Shown here piece by piece: positions 38,907 to 48,273 of a stretch of 64,000 nucleotides of DNA. Both the position numbers and the translations under genes were made by a program. Each line of letters begins with the position of its first letter. The stretch's first letter is position 1. Source of the DNA: Rhodococcoides fascians A44A (GTDB taxonomy: Bacteria > Actinomycetota > Actinomycetes > Mycobacteriales > Mycobacteriaceae); the NCBI RefSeq assembly GCF_000760735.1, contig NZ_JMEX01000008.1:3001790-3065789 (forward strand), written 5' to 3'. The notes beneath the pieces are model-generated. The model worked only from the letters and a program-made list of their open reading frames with translations, made no database searches and was not told the DNA's origin.

Positions 38907-41381
38907 ATGAACACGAACCTCACTGCGGTACCAGCCCCCGGAAAATCCAGGTCCGAAACGCTGTTGGAGGGTCTCAATCCGCAGCAGCGTCAGGCCGTCG
39001 TGCATTCGGGGTCTCCGCTGTTGATCGTCGCAGGCGCCGGGTCGGGGAAGACCGCGGTGCTCACTCGTCGTATCGCGTATCTGCTTGCCGAGCGAGGCGT
39101 GGGTCCCGGCCAGGTTCTGGCCATCACCTTCACCAACAAGGCCGCCGCCGAGATGCGTGAGCGTGTCGCTGGCCTCGTCGGTCCGCGCGCCAACAGCATG
39201 TGGGTTTCGACGTTCCACTCGAGCTGTGTGCGGATCCTGCGCAACCAGGCGTCGCTGCTGCCCGGTCTCAACTCGAACTTCTCGATCTACGACGCCGACG
39301 ACTCTCGTCGCCTGCTGACGATGATCTCGAAGGATCTGCAGATCGACACCAAGAAGTTCTCGGCGAGATTGCTCTCGACGGCGATCTCCAATCTCAAGAA
39401 CGAACTCATCGGGCCCGAGGACGCTGCTGCGGACGCGGACAAGCAGATGGTGGAGCTTCCGAAGCTCGTCGCGCAGGTCTACGGCATCTATCAACAGCGA
39501 CTCCGCGCGGCCAACGCCATGGACTTCGACGACCTCATCGGTGAAACCGTCGGTTTGCTGCAGGCTTTCCCTCAGGTCGCGGAGTACTACCGTCGACGGT
39601 TCCGGCACGTCCTGGTCGACGAGTACCAGGACACCAACCACGCGCAGTACATGCTCGTACGGGAACTGGTCGGCCGGGAGGACTCCGACGGCGCCCTGGA
39701 GGGCACGGTCGCTCCCGGTGAGCTCTGTGTGGTCGGTGACGCGGATCAGTCGATCTACGCGTTCCGTGGCGCGACCATCCGCAACATCGAGGAGTTCGAG
39801 CGCGACTACCCCGACGCCACCACCATCCTGCTCGAGCAGAACTACCGGTCGACGCAGAACATTCTGTCGGCCGCCAACTCGGTCATCTCGCGCAATACCG
39901 GCAGGCGGGACAAGAAGCTGTGGACCGACTCCGGCGAAGGTGAGCTCATCGTCGGGTACGTCGCGGACAACGAGCACGACGAGGCGTCGTTCGTGGCGTC
40001 GGAGATCGACCGTCTGGTGGACAACCACGATGTCCGTTACGACGAGGTGGCGGTTTTCTATCGCACCAACAACTCGTCACGTGCGTTGGAGGAGATCTTC
40101 ATCAGGCTCGGCCTGCCGTACAAGGTGGTGGGCGGTGTCCGCTTCTACGAGCGCAAGGAAGTCCGCGACATGGTCGCGTACCTGCGCGTGCTGTCCAACG
40201 AGGACGACACGGTCAGCATGCGACGCATCCTCAACACCCCGCGCCGGGGGATCGGGGACCGCGCCGAGGCCTGCGTAGCCGTTCACGCCGAGCAGCGAGA
40301 CATCAGTTTCTCCAAAGCTCTGCACGACGCCGCCGACGGCAAGGTTGCGTTGCTCAACTCTCGCTCGCAGAAGCTCATCGGCCAGTTCCTGGATCTGCTG
40401 GACGAACTCCGGGAGGTTCTCAACACCACCGACGACGACGGCAACGACATCGCCGATATCGGTGACGTCGTCGAGGCCGTCCTGGACCGCACGGGATACC
40501 GCGCCGAGTTGGAGGCCAGCAGTGATCCTCAGGACGGTGCCCGCCTGGACAACCTCAACGAGCTCGTCAGCGTGGCAAGGGAATTCACGTCCGAGGCACG
40601 TAACCTCGCCGCTCTCGAAGCAGAAGCCGAAGCAGAAACCGAAGCAGTCTCCGACGACGAGGTCGAAGTCGAGGAAGGCACCCCCGAGCCTGGTTCCCTC
40701 GCGGCGTTTCTCGAGCGGGTCTCGCTCGTCGCGGACACCGATCAGATCCCCGATTCCGGCACCGGCGTCGTCACCTTGATGACGCTGCACACGGCCAAGG
40801 GCCTCGAATTCCCGGTGGTCTTCGTGACCGGCTGGGAGGACGGCCAGTTCCCGCACATGCGTGCCCTCGGCGACCCAGCGGAGTTGTCCGAGGAACGACG
40901 CCTCGCCTACGTGGGCATCACGCGTGCGCGTCACCGTCTGTACGTCACTCGCGCCATCATGCGGTCCGCCTGGGGGCAGCCGATCAACAACCCGGAATCA
41001 CGATTCCTCCAGGAGATTCCGCAGTCCCTCATCGACTGGAAGCGGGAAGACCCCGGCGTCGGCGGACGGTCGATCGGCGGCGGCCGCGCCCGGCCGGGTG
41101 GCTTCGGGGGCGGCGGTTTCGGTGGTGGTGGCTTCGGCGGCGGCGGGGGATTCGGAGACCGACGCGGGCAGCAGTCGTCGCCGAGTTTCGGTGCCGCACG
41201 CGCACGCAACAACACTCTCGTGCTCGCGGTGGGAGACCGGGTCAATCACGACAAGTACGGTCTCGGAACGGTTCTCGAATCCACGGGCTCGGGCACCTCG
41301 GCCATGGTTCTGGTGGATTTCGGTACGTCGGGGCGAGTGAAGATGATGCTCATCGGCGGCGTTCCGATGACCAAGCTCTGA
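38907..41381 (+). CDS. uvrD: ATP-dependent DNA helicase UvrD1/PcrA
   Basis: 824 residues, ATG 38907. SF1A helicase motifs: Q region LNPQQRQAV, motif I AGAGSGKT (~42-49), ITFTNKAAAEMRERV, DEYQDTN (~238), GDADQSIYAFRGA, NYRSTQNIL, TLMTLHTAKGLEFPVVFV and YVGITRARHRLYVT. A Gly/Phe-rich linker (about 735-760) leads to a C-terminal Tudor-like domain (VGDRVNHDKYGLGTVL), the part that binds RNA polymerase or Ku in PcrA/UvrD1. Involved in nucleotide excision repair and replication. The chromosomal position agrees with M. tuberculosis uvrD1 (Rv0949). Confidence 0.96.
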   Translation: MNTNLTAVPAPGKSRSETLLEGLNPQQRQAVVHSGSPLLIVAGAGSGKTAVLTRRIAYLLAERGVGPGQVLAITFTNKAAAEMRERVAGLVGPRANSMWVSTFHSSCVRILRNQASLLPGLNSNFSIYDADDSRRLLTMISKDLQIDTKKFSARLLSTAISNLKNELIGPEDAAADADKQMVELPKLVAQVYGIYQQRLRAANAMDFDDLIGETVGLLQAFPQVAEYYRRRFRHVLVDEYQDTNHAQYMLVRELVGREDSDGALEGTVAPGELCVVGDADQSIYAFRGATIRNIEEFERDYPDATTILLEQNYRSTQNILSAANSVISRNTGRRDKKLWTDSGEGELIVGYVADNEHDEASFVASEIDRLVDNHDVRYDEVAVFYRTNNSSRALEEIFIRLGLPYKVVGGVRFYERKEVRDMVAYLRVLSNEDDTVSMRRILNTPRRGIGDRAEACVAVHAEQRDISFSKALHDAADGKVALLNSRSQKLIGQFLDLLDELREVLNTTDDDGNDIADIGDVVEAVLDRTGYRAELEASSDPQDGARLDNLNELVSVAREFTSEARNLAALEAEAEAETEAVSDDEVEVEEGTPEPGSLAAFLERVSLVADTDQIPDSGTGVVTLMTLHTAKGLEFPVVFVTGWEDGQFPHMRALGDPAELSEERRLAYVGITRARHRLYVTRAIMRSAWGQPINNPESRFLQEIPQSLIDWKREDPGVGGRSIGGGRARPGGFGGGGFGGGGFGGGGGFGDRRGQQSSPSFGAARARNNTLVLAVGDRVNHDKYGLGTVLESTGSGTSAMVLVDFGTSGRVKMMLIGGVPMTKL

Positions 41382-41390
41382 GAAGCAGAA

Positions 41391-41422
41391 CAGCCGCGCA
41401 CCGAGGAATCGGTGTGCGGCTG
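41391..41422. terminator. terminator hairpin between uvrD and the M23 gene
   Basis: 14-bp stem CAGCCGCGCACCGA / TCGGTGTGCGGCTG (one G-T pair) with a GGAA loop, 10 bp after the helicase stop, between convergent genes. Confidence 0.8.
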
Positions 41423-41467
41423 TACGTTTCGCCGGTCCGGTAGGCCGGGAAGAGAGAGTGGGAGTTC

Positions 41468-42589
41468 TCAGTCCATCTCGGGTCCGAGGCCGATGCCTCG
41501 GGACGCGAGCCAGGGGAGAGGATCGATCTTGTTCTCGCCGGGGAGGTGAACCTCGAAGTGCAGGTGAGGGCCGGTGGAGAAGCCGCGGTTGCCCATGCGG
41601 GCGATCTGGTCGCCTGCCATGACTTCCTGGCCGACGCTGACGGTGGCGCTGTCGATGTGTCCGTAGACGGTGATGGTGCCGTCTGCGTGCTGCAGGCGAA
41701 CCCACATGCCGAAGCCGGACGCGGGTCCTGCGTCGATGACCTTGCCGTCGGCGACAGCGAGAATCGGGGTACCGATGGCGTTCGCGATGTCGACGCCTGC
41801 GTGCAGGACGCCCCAGCGCTGCCCGAAGTTCGAGGTGTACGTGCCGACTGCCGGGAGCACGAACAGGGGCCGGCGCGCAGCGGCCTCGCGTGCGGCGCGC
41901 TCTTCGCTGAAGCGCTGACCCTTGGCGAGCAGATCGTTGAACTGGCTCAGATCCACCGGGTTGGCCACGTTCAGGATCTGCGGGGCCGAGGAGGGAGCGA
42001 CATCCGTCGTGGTGTCAGCGGCGAAACCGGCGGCCTGGGGGACGGCAGTTGCGGCGATTCCGGGGGCCGCGGGTGCGGCGCCGGCAGCAAGTGCTACTTC
42101 CTCGGAAGTGGTCGGTGTCGCAGGACCGTGATCGATGACTGCTTGACCTGCTGCGACCACGGCGCCGGCGGCGACAGCGAGAACCGCTGCACGTCCCTTC
42201 AGCGCGGTGGGAGGCGTCGGGATGCGGTGAGCTCCGCGCCGACGAGACACGGCGATCTCGTTCGCTGCGATGACATCCGAGGAGGGCCCGGAAACGACGG
42301 AAGGCTCCGCCGGGACCTCGACATCGGGAGTGCTGTGCAACTCGTTGTCGTGGTAGCTCTCGGCAGAGCCGTAATTGCTGGCGAAGTAGTCGTATCCGTT
42401 GGCCTGGAGATCCGACGCGGCCTGGAGATCCGACGCGGCCTGGAGGTCCGACGCGGTCTGGAGGTCCGACGATTGGTATCTGTCGGCTTCCCAGCTGGTC
42501 TGGGTCGAGTACACCGTGGGTGCGGTTTCAACAGCCGCGGCCGGTTTGACGAACCGACTGGTGGTGAAGGACGCGCGGTGTTGCGACAA
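41468..42589 (-). CDS. M23 (LytM-type) peptidase with N-terminal tandem repeat
   Basis: 373 residues, TTG 42589; no ATG/GTG start is nearer. Four SDLQ(A/T)A hexads (residues ~40-63) come from an 18-bp tandem repeat. A single hydrophobic segment (RAAVLAVAAGAVVAAGQAV, ~130-150) anchors or exports it. The catalytic M23 domain (~245-355) has HAGVD (His/Asp Zn ligands, ~263-267), GYGMWV-like GFGMWVRLQHADG, and HLHFEV (~342). All Zn ligands are present, so active cleavage of peptidoglycan cross-bridges is expected. The M. tuberculosis position equivalent is Rv0950c. A CRP site lies upstream. Confidence 0.9.
   Translation of the reverse strand: MSQHRASFTTSRFVKPAAAVETAPTVYSTQTSWEADRYQSSDLQTASDLQAASDLQAASDLQANGYDYFASNYGSAESYHDNELHSTPDVEVPAEPSVVSGPSSDVIAANEIAVSRRRGAHRIPTPPTALKGRAAVLAVAAGAVVAAGQAVIDHGPATPTTSEEVALAAGAAPAAPGIAATAVPQAAGFAADTTTDVAPSSAPQILNVANPVDLSQFNDLLAKGQRFSEERAAREAAARRPLFVLPAVGTYTSNFGQRWGVLHAGVDIANAIGTPILAVADGKVIDAGPASGFGMWVRLQHADGTITVYGHIDSATVSVGQEVMAGDQIARMGNRGFSTGPHLHFEVHLPGENKIDPLPWLASRGIGLGPEMD
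42402..42473. repeat. 18-bp tandem repeat in the M23 peptidase gene
   Basis: Four 18-bp units (GCCTGGAGATCCGACGCG with few changes) encode the SDLQAA hexads. Being a multiple of 3, copy number can vary without frameshift. Confidence 0.95.
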
Positions 42590-42694
42590 GACCCTGCGAC
42601 CTCCGTTCCGTGATCTGCTCGTGACTTAAGACTCGGCAGACGGTAACGAAACGATTGCAGGGCGCGCAAGTTAATCGGCTTCTCGGCGGGCATA

Positions 42695-42710
42695 TGTGAG
42701 ATGGCTCACA
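42695..42710. promoter_or_regulatory. perfect CRP/GlxR site between divergent genes
   Basis: TGTGAGATGGCTCACA is an exact match to TGTGA-N6-TCACA. It lies 105 bp upstream of the M23 peptidase start and 144 bp upstream of the membrane protein at 42855. Both genes could respond to a cAMP-dependent regulator. Confidence 0.75.
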
Positions 42711-42854
42711 AGCCGAGCAGGGGTTTTGCCGAGATCGCCTGTGATCCCGGACAGCGCTGCAATACCCACGACGCCGTTACCGAAACGCATCCACCGAAAT
42801 CCTACGGCGCGTGCTCTGCCGTCCATCGTCCACCGACCGATAGCGTCGTCAGGC

Positions 42855-44663
42855 GTGGCTACTTCTCCGCACGCGTCACCGCAAGTGATCTCCGCACGCT
42901 CGCAGGCCGGACCGTCGGCCCGCGGTGCGGCTCTCGCTGCAACCGGGCTCGTCTCGATCGCGGCCCTGCTCGGGCTGGCCTCGATGGCGATGGAGGCCGC
43001 CTCGTCGACCTCGGACGGGCCTGGCGCCGGCGTGTTCGCGGCGGAAGTGCTGGCCGTTGCCCCGGTGTTCGTCGTGGCCGTCCTCGCGATCCTCACAGTG
43101 CTCGCACGGCCCGCGTCGGCGGGCGCGCTCACGGCCGGGTTCGGGGCGATCTCGGCAGGCCTCGCGGTTCTCGACGCGGGACTGCTGGCGTCGCCGATCG
43201 ACGCGAACAGACTCGAGCTGCTGCGACCGACCACTGCGGAGGCCCTCACGCCTGGTCTCGGCGCGTATGTCGTTCTCGCTGCGCACGCCCTCGCCGCTCT
43301 CGCGGGAGTGTTCGGCCTCGTCGCGATCAGCAGGGCGTCGTACGACGACGGCTACGGCATCTCGTCGCGGACCGATTTCACGGGTCGTGCGTCGGCGGTC
43401 CGCATCGGGGGCGCACTGTCCGTGGTGGCTGTGCTCGCCGCGATCGCTGCCGCGGCCGCCATGTTCGCGGTTCCCTACGTCTCGACCGACTCCATCGTGC
43501 TGATCCGCGCGGTCGTCGAATCTCCGTGGACGACCGCTGTCGGGTCGGGTGTTCTCGCGTGCGCGGCGGTGATCGTCGTGTCGGCGGCACTCGCGTCGAT
43601 CTCGCCGACGGTTGCTGCAGGCAGCCTGCTCGGTGCAGGCCTCGGCATCGCCGGAGTGTTCGGTGCTCGCGTGATCGCCGGCGAGAGCTCGGGCCCGAAC
43701 ATCGGGGTCTCCGCGGGGAGCTGGATCGGCGCCGTGGCCGGTGTCGCGCTGATCGTGGTCGCACTCGTGGCGCTGCCGGCGTCGGCGATACGGGATCGGG
43801 CCTCGGCAGGCGGTCCCGTCACGAGGGGCGAGCTGGACGGCTCGGCGCACTTCATGCGGTGGCACGCCCTGGCAGGGACAACGGGTGTCCTGGCGGGGGT
43901 TCTCGTCGGCGCAAGCGCGTTCCTGCCGGTCCTGGACGTACCCGCCGGGTTGTCGGAACCCGACGTACTTGCCACTCGCGTTGCCCTCGTCGCTGGGTTC
44001 GTCCTGGTCGTCGTGTCCATCCCACTGTTCTTCTCGCTGTTCGCGGCGGTCGTCAGGCCAGCTGTCGGCGTGCTGGCCGTTGCCGCAGTCTCCGCGTCGG
44101 CAGGAGTGCTGCAGGCGGTGGTTCTCGCCACGGACATCGACGGCGTCGGACTCGGTGTGGGCGGCGCCGCCGCGGCCGTCGGAGCCGTTCTCGCCATGGC
44201 GTGCGCCGGTGCCGTGCTGTTGGCGGGCAGCGCCGAGCGCGACGACGTCGACACCTCCGACGTGCGCTCCAACAGAACCGTCGGCGCGGTGGCCCTCGTC
44301 GGCGGCGTCGTCACAGCCCTCTCCTTCGCACTCCCGCTCTACACCGGAACCGATGTCTCCGCGCCGTCGCTCCTCGGCGTTCCCTGGGGTGCCGAAGGGT
44401 GGGGATGGGACGCGTGGGGGCAGGCCGCGTCGGCGTCGACGATTCTTCTTGCCGCCCTCGTGGCGTCCAGGTCGCGCCCGGCCCGCGGGGCCGCACTGCT
44501 CGTGGGCTGCGTGATCGCGACAATCGTGCATCTGCTCGGTTGGCCGCTGACGATCGGGCGATCGGTGGACGCCTCGGTGGGGGCCGGCCTGCTGGTAGGA
44601 GTCCTCGGCGCGGTCATACTTGCTGTGGCAGCACTACTTTCGGCTAACAGCGCTCGCAAGTGA
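42855..44663 (+). CDS. multi-pass membrane protein, function unknown
   Basis: 602 residues from GTG 42855 (ATSPHASPQVISARS start); the frame is open 159 bp further upstream but that part is polar, Pro-rich and unlike a membrane protein. About 14 hydrophobic helices, high Ala/Val/Gly, no charged or conserved motif that I recognise, and two weakly similar halves rich in G-V-L-A-G-V-L-V. It lies between the M23 peptidase and sucC in Rhodococcus-type gene order. Function cannot be assigned. Confidence 0.7.
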   Translation: MATSPHASPQVISARSQAGPSARGAALAATGLVSIAALLGLASMAMEAASSTSDGPGAGVFAAEVLAVAPVFVVAVLAILTVLARPASAGALTAGFGAISAGLAVLDAGLLASPIDANRLELLRPTTAEALTPGLGAYVVLAAHALAALAGVFGLVAISRASYDDGYGISSRTDFTGRASAVRIGGALSVVAVLAAIAAAAAMFAVPYVSTDSIVLIRAVVESPWTTAVGSGVLACAAVIVVSAALASISPTVAAGSLLGAGLGIAGVFGARVIAGESSGPNIGVSAGSWIGAVAGVALIVVALVALPASAIRDRASAGGPVTRGELDGSAHFMRWHALAGTTGVLAGVLVGASAFLPVLDVPAGLSEPDVLATRVALVAGFVLVVVSIPLFFSLFAAVVRPAVGVLAVAAVSASAGVLQAVVLATDIDGVGLGVGGAAAAVGAVLAMACAGAVLLAGSAERDDVDTSDVRSNRTVGAVALVGGVVTALSFALPLYTGTDVSAPSLLGVPWGAEGWGWDAWGQAASASTILLAALVASRSRPARGAALLVGCVIATIVHLLGWPLTIGRSVDASVGAGLLVGVLGAVILAVAALLSANSARK

Positions 44664-44810
44664 GGCGTAGGACACACCTACCTCGTCGGTGAGATAGACC
44701 ACATACCATCTGGCCGGGCGTAACGGCGTCGGAGCACGTGGATAAAGTCGGTGATCGGACCCGCTCACACCCCTGGAGCGGGCAGTCAACGTAGACGAGA
44801 CGGTGAGCTG

Positions 44811-45974
44811 ATGGATCTCTTCGAATACCAGGCGAAGGAATTGTTCGCCAAGCATGGCGTACCCACCTCCGCCGGTCGTGTCACGGACACGGTCGCAGGA
44901 GCAACAGAAATTGCCGAAGAAATCGGCAAGCCAGTAATGGTCAAGGCGCAGGTCAAGGTCGGCGGCCGAGGCAAGGCCGGCGGCGTCAAGTACTCCAAGG
45001 ACGTTGCAGCAGCTACCGAGAACGCAGAGTCGATTCTCGGCCTCGACATCAAGGGCCACGTCGTCAAGAAGCTTCTCGTTGCAGAAGCCTCCGACATCGC
45101 CGAGGAGTACTACATCTCCTTCCTGCTCGACCGCACCAACCGCACCTACCTCGCGATGTGTTCGGTCGAAGGTGGAGTCGAAATCGAGGTGACGGCGGAG
45201 GAGAACCCCGACGCACTCGCACGTATCCCGGTCGATGCCGTCAAGGGCGTCGACCTTGCTTTTGCTCGTGACATCGCCGAGAAGGGCAAGCTGCCCGCCG
45301 AGGTGCTCGACGCCGCTGCGGTGACCATCCAGAAGCTGTGGGAGGTCTTCATCAAGGAAGACGCTCTCCTGGTCGAGGTCAACCCGCTGGTTCGCACCCC
45401 GGACGACCAGATCCTCGCCCTCGACGGCAAGGTGACGCTCGACGCCAACGCAGACTTCCGTCAGGCCGGCCACGCCGACTTCGAGGACAAGGACGCTGCC
45501 GATCCTCTCGAGGCCAAGGCCAAGGAGAACGACCTCAACTACGTCAAGCTCGACGGACAGGTCGGCATCATCGGTAACGGTGCCGGACTCGTCATGTCGA
45601 CCCTCGACGTCGTCGCATACGCAGGCGAGGCACACGGTGGCGTCAAGCCCGCCAACTTCCTCGACATCGGTGGCGGCGCCTCGGCAGAGGTCATGGCCGC
45701 AGGCCTCGACGTCATCCTCGGCGACGAGCAGGTCAAGAGCGTGTTCGTCAACGTCTTCGGCGGAATCACCGCCTGCGACGCAGTGGCCAACGGCATCGTC
45801 GGCGCACTGAAGAAGCTGGGCGACGACGCCAACAAGCCGCTCGTGGTTCGTCTCGACGGCAACAAGGTCGAAGAGGGACGCAAGATTCTCGCCGACGCCG
45901 CGCACCCGCTGGTGACGCTCGCCGGAACCATGGATGAAGGCGCCGACAAGGCCGCCGAGCTGGCAGCGAAGTAG
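44811..45974 (+). CDS. sucC: succinyl-CoA synthetase beta subunit (ADP-forming)
   Basis: 387 residues, ATG 44811. ATP-grasp N-terminal part with MDLFEYQAKELFAKHGVP, KAQVKVGGRGKAGGVK and LLVEVNPL, then the CoA-ligase domain with GIIGNGAGLVMSTLD and FLDIGGGASAEVM. With SucD it turns succinyl-CoA into succinate and ATP in the TCA cycle. It is followed 8 bp later by sucD, the usual order. Equivalent to Rv0951. Confidence 0.98.
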   Translation: MDLFEYQAKELFAKHGVPTSAGRVTDTVAGATEIAEEIGKPVMVKAQVKVGGRGKAGGVKYSKDVAAATENAESILGLDIKGHVVKKLLVAEASDIAEEYYISFLLDRTNRTYLAMCSVEGGVEIEVTAEENPDALARIPVDAVKGVDLAFARDIAEKGKLPAEVLDAAAVTIQKLWEVFIKEDALLVEVNPLVRTPDDQILALDGKVTLDANADFRQAGHADFEDKDAADPLEAKAKENDLNYVKLDGQVGIIGNGAGLVMSTLDVVAYAGEAHGGVKPANFLDIGGGASAEVMAAGLDVILGDEQVKSVFVNVFGGITACDAVANGIVGALKKLGDDANKPLVVRLDGNKVEEGRKILADAAHPLVTLAGTMDEGADKAAELAAK

Positions 45975-45982
45975 AGGAAACC

Positions 45983-46894
45983 ATGTCTATCTTTCTGAAC
46001 AAGGACAACAAGGTCATCGTCCAGGGCATCACCGGCGGCGAAGGCACCAAGCACACCGCCCTGATGCTCAAGGCAGGCACCAACGTCGTCGGCGGTGTCA
46101 ACGCACGCAAGGCCGGCACCACGGTCAAGCACGTCGACGCCCAGGGCAACGACATCGAGCTCCCCGTCTTCGGTTCGGTTGCCGAGGCAATCGAGAAGAC
46201 CGGCGCCGACGTGTCCATCGCGTTCGTTCCGCCCGCATTCTCCAAGGACGCCATCGTCGAAGCGATCGACGCGGAGATCCCGCTGCTCGTCGTCATCACC
46301 GAAGGCATCCCCGTGCAGGACTCCGCATACGCGTGGGCCTACAACGTGGAGAAGGGCAAGAAGACCCGCATCATCGGCCCGAACTGCCCCGGAATCATCA
46401 CCCCCGGTGAAGCTCTCGTCGGCATCACGCCTGCCAACATCTCCGGCACCGGCCCGATCGGCCTGGTCTCGAAGTCCGGCACACTGACCTACCAGATGAT
46501 GTTCGAGCTCCGCGACTTCGGCTTCTCGACGGCCATCGGCATCGGCGGAGACCCGGTCATCGGCACCACGCACATCGACGCCATCGAGGCATTCGAAGCG
46601 GACCCCGAGACCAAGCTCATCGTCATGATCGGTGAAATCGGTGGCGACGCCGAAGAGCGCGCAGCCGATTACATCAAGGCCAACGTCACCAAGCCGGTCG
46701 TCGGCTACGTCGCCGGCTTCACCGCTCCCGAAGGCAAGACCATGGGCCACGCAGGCGCCATCGTCTCCGGCTCCTCGGGCACGGCACAGGCGAAGAAGGA
46801 CGCACTCGAGGCCGCAGGCGTCAAGGTCGGCAAGACGCCGTCCGAAACCGCTGCTCTCGCACGCGAAATCCTGGAATCGCTCTCCGTGAAGTAA
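45983..46894 (+). CDS. sucD: succinyl-CoA synthetase alpha subunit
   Basis: 303 residues, ATG 45983 with GAGGAAA upstream. Rossmann-type CoA-binding N-terminus (VIVQGITGGEGTKHTALM), GPNCPGIITPGE, and the phosphorylated His (~255) in GHAGAIVSGSSGTAQAKKDA. Forms the catalytic complex with SucC. The operon ends with a strong terminator. Confidence 0.98.
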   Translation: MSIFLNKDNKVIVQGITGGEGTKHTALMLKAGTNVVGGVNARKAGTTVKHVDAQGNDIELPVFGSVAEAIEKTGADVSIAFVPPAFSKDAIVEAIDAEIPLLVVITEGIPVQDSAYAWAYNVEKGKKTRIIGPNCPGIITPGEALVGITPANISGTGPIGLVSKSGTLTYQMMFELRDFGFSTAIGIGGDPVIGTTHIDAIEAFEADPETKLIVMIGEIGGDAEERAADYIKANVTKPVVGYVAGFTAPEGKTMGHAGAIVSGSSGTAQAKKDALEAAGVKVGKTPSETAALAREILESLSVK

Positions 46895-46909
46895 GTTCCA
46901 GCTCGAACG

Positions 46910-46943
46910 AAGCCCGCCGGGAGCCAGTGCCGGCGGGCTTTTT
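46910..46943 (+). terminator. rho-independent terminator of sucCD
   Basis: 11-bp stem AAGCCCGCCGG / CCGGCGGGCTT with a 9-nt loop, directly followed by TTTT; the only classical terminator with a T-run in this window. Confidence 0.93.
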
Positions 46944-47027
46944 CGTTCTGTTTCGGATGTGAAGTTCTCAGAATCATCGTGATGCGAAATGTGTTCATTA
47001 CTCCGCGTAACAGTTTCACTTGCCCAC

Positions 47028-48254
47028 ATGACAACCACGGAAAATCGCAGTGCACTGACCAAGGACTGGCCTGATGCGCCGACGTCCGCCGAGGGCTGGA
47101 TTGCTCGGGCGGGGGAGGTGGCGCAGCTGCTTGCCGTCGATGCCGTTGCTCGTGACAAGGGCCATCAGGCTCCGCGCGACGAGGTGCAGCTTCTGAAGGA
47201 TGCTGGGCTCGTCACGTTGCTGGGGCCGGTCGAGCACGGGGGCGGCGGTCAGGATTGGCCGACGGCGTATCAGGTGATTCGTCGTGTCGCGGCGGCCGAC
47301 GGGTCGATCGGCCAGCTTCTCGGCTACCACCTGCTGTGGTTCTGGGCTGCGCGGCTGGTCGGCACGAAGGAGCAGATCGAGGCAGTCGAGGCCGATGCGA
47401 CGAAGAACAAGTGGTTCTTCGGTGGCGCCGTCAATCCGCGTGACAACGACGTCGCCGTCACCGACGAGGGCGACACCATCGTCTTCGAGGGCGCGAAGTC
47501 CTTCTCGACGGGCAGTCGCGTCTCCGACGTGACCGTGCTCGAAGGCGCTTTGACCGGCAGCGATGCACACGTTTTCGCTATTGTGCCGTCGAACATCGAG
47601 GGTTTGACGTTTCACGACGACTGGGACAACATCGGCCAACGCCAGACCGAGAGCGGCAGCGTCACCATCGACAAGGTGCGGGTCGACTGGGCGAGTGCGG
47701 CGGGATTCGTGGACAAGCAGTTCCAGCCACGGGTCTACAACACGTTGAACGTGCCGACGATTCAGCTGGTGTTCGTCAACTTCTACCTCGGCATCGCTCG
47801 CGGCGCCTTGGAGGAAGCGGCGTCGTACACCAAGGACAAGACGCGTGCGTGGCTGCACAGCACCGTCGACAAGGCGATCGACGAGCCGTACATCATCGAC
47901 ATCTACGGTGACCTGACGTCCAAGCTGTGGGCCGTGGAAGCGCTGGCCGACGCAGTTGCGTTGGAAGCGCAGAAGATCCACGACAACGCGTGGGACGTGA
48001 CGGCGGAAGAGCGCGGTGATCACGAGGTTCGCGTCGCTGCGGTGAAGGCGCGTGCCACCGAGGTGTCGCTCGAGATCACGTCGACGGTGTTCGAGGCTCT
48101 CGGTGCCCGAGCGACGGCGAGCAAATACGGTTTCGATCGCTTCTGGCGCAACGTTCGCACCCACACGCTGCACGATCCGGTCGCATACAAGCGCCGCGAG
48201 GTCGGTCGATGGGTTCTGACCGGCGAGTTGCCGCAGCCGACCTGGTACTCGTGA
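47028..48254 (+). CDS. DszC/SfnC-like acyl-CoA dehydrogenase-fold monooxygenase
   Basis: 408 residues, ATG 47028. Acyl-CoA dehydrogenase fold of the flavin-dependent monooxygenase type (DszC, SfnC): QLLKDAGLVTLLGPVEHGGG, RRVAAADGSIGQLLGYHLLW, GGAVNPRDND, AKSFSTGSRVSD, and the C-terminal FEALGARATASKYGFDRFWRN. Such enzymes use reduced flavin from a separate reductase to oxidise sulfur compounds. It precedes sfnG by 19 bp, so it probably takes part in sulfone or sulfonate sulfur scavenging. Expression is likely raised in sulfate starvation. Confidence 0.85.
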   Translation: MTTTENRSALTKDWPDAPTSAEGWIARAGEVAQLLAVDAVARDKGHQAPRDEVQLLKDAGLVTLLGPVEHGGGGQDWPTAYQVIRRVAAADGSIGQLLGYHLLWFWAARLVGTKEQIEAVEADATKNKWFFGGAVNPRDNDVAVTDEGDTIVFEGAKSFSTGSRVSDVTVLEGALTGSDAHVFAIVPSNIEGLTFHDDWDNIGQRQTESGSVTIDKVRVDWASAAGFVDKQFQPRVYNTLNVPTIQLVFVNFYLGIARGALEEAASYTKDKTRAWLHSTVDKAIDEPYIIDIYGDLTSKLWAVEALADAVALEAQKIHDNAWDVTAEERGDHEVRVAAVKARATEVSLEITSTVFEALGARATASKYGFDRFWRNVRTHTLHDPVAYKRREVGRWVLTGELPQPTWYS

Positions 48255-48273
48255 GCATCACCGAAGGAGAACG

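Noticed and set aside
38697..40028. 443-codon minus-strand frame under uvrD
   Set aside because: Antisense shadow; no homology and no ribosome site.
42696..42854. Longer N-terminus for the membrane protein at 42855
   Set aside because: The extra 53 residues are polar and Pro/Arg-rich and overlap the CRP site region, so the GTG at 42855 is preferred.
46945..47027. CRP-like TGTGAAGTTCTCAG before the sulfone gene pair
   Set aside because: The right half does not match TCACA at the needed spacing; left as unassigned promoter DNA.
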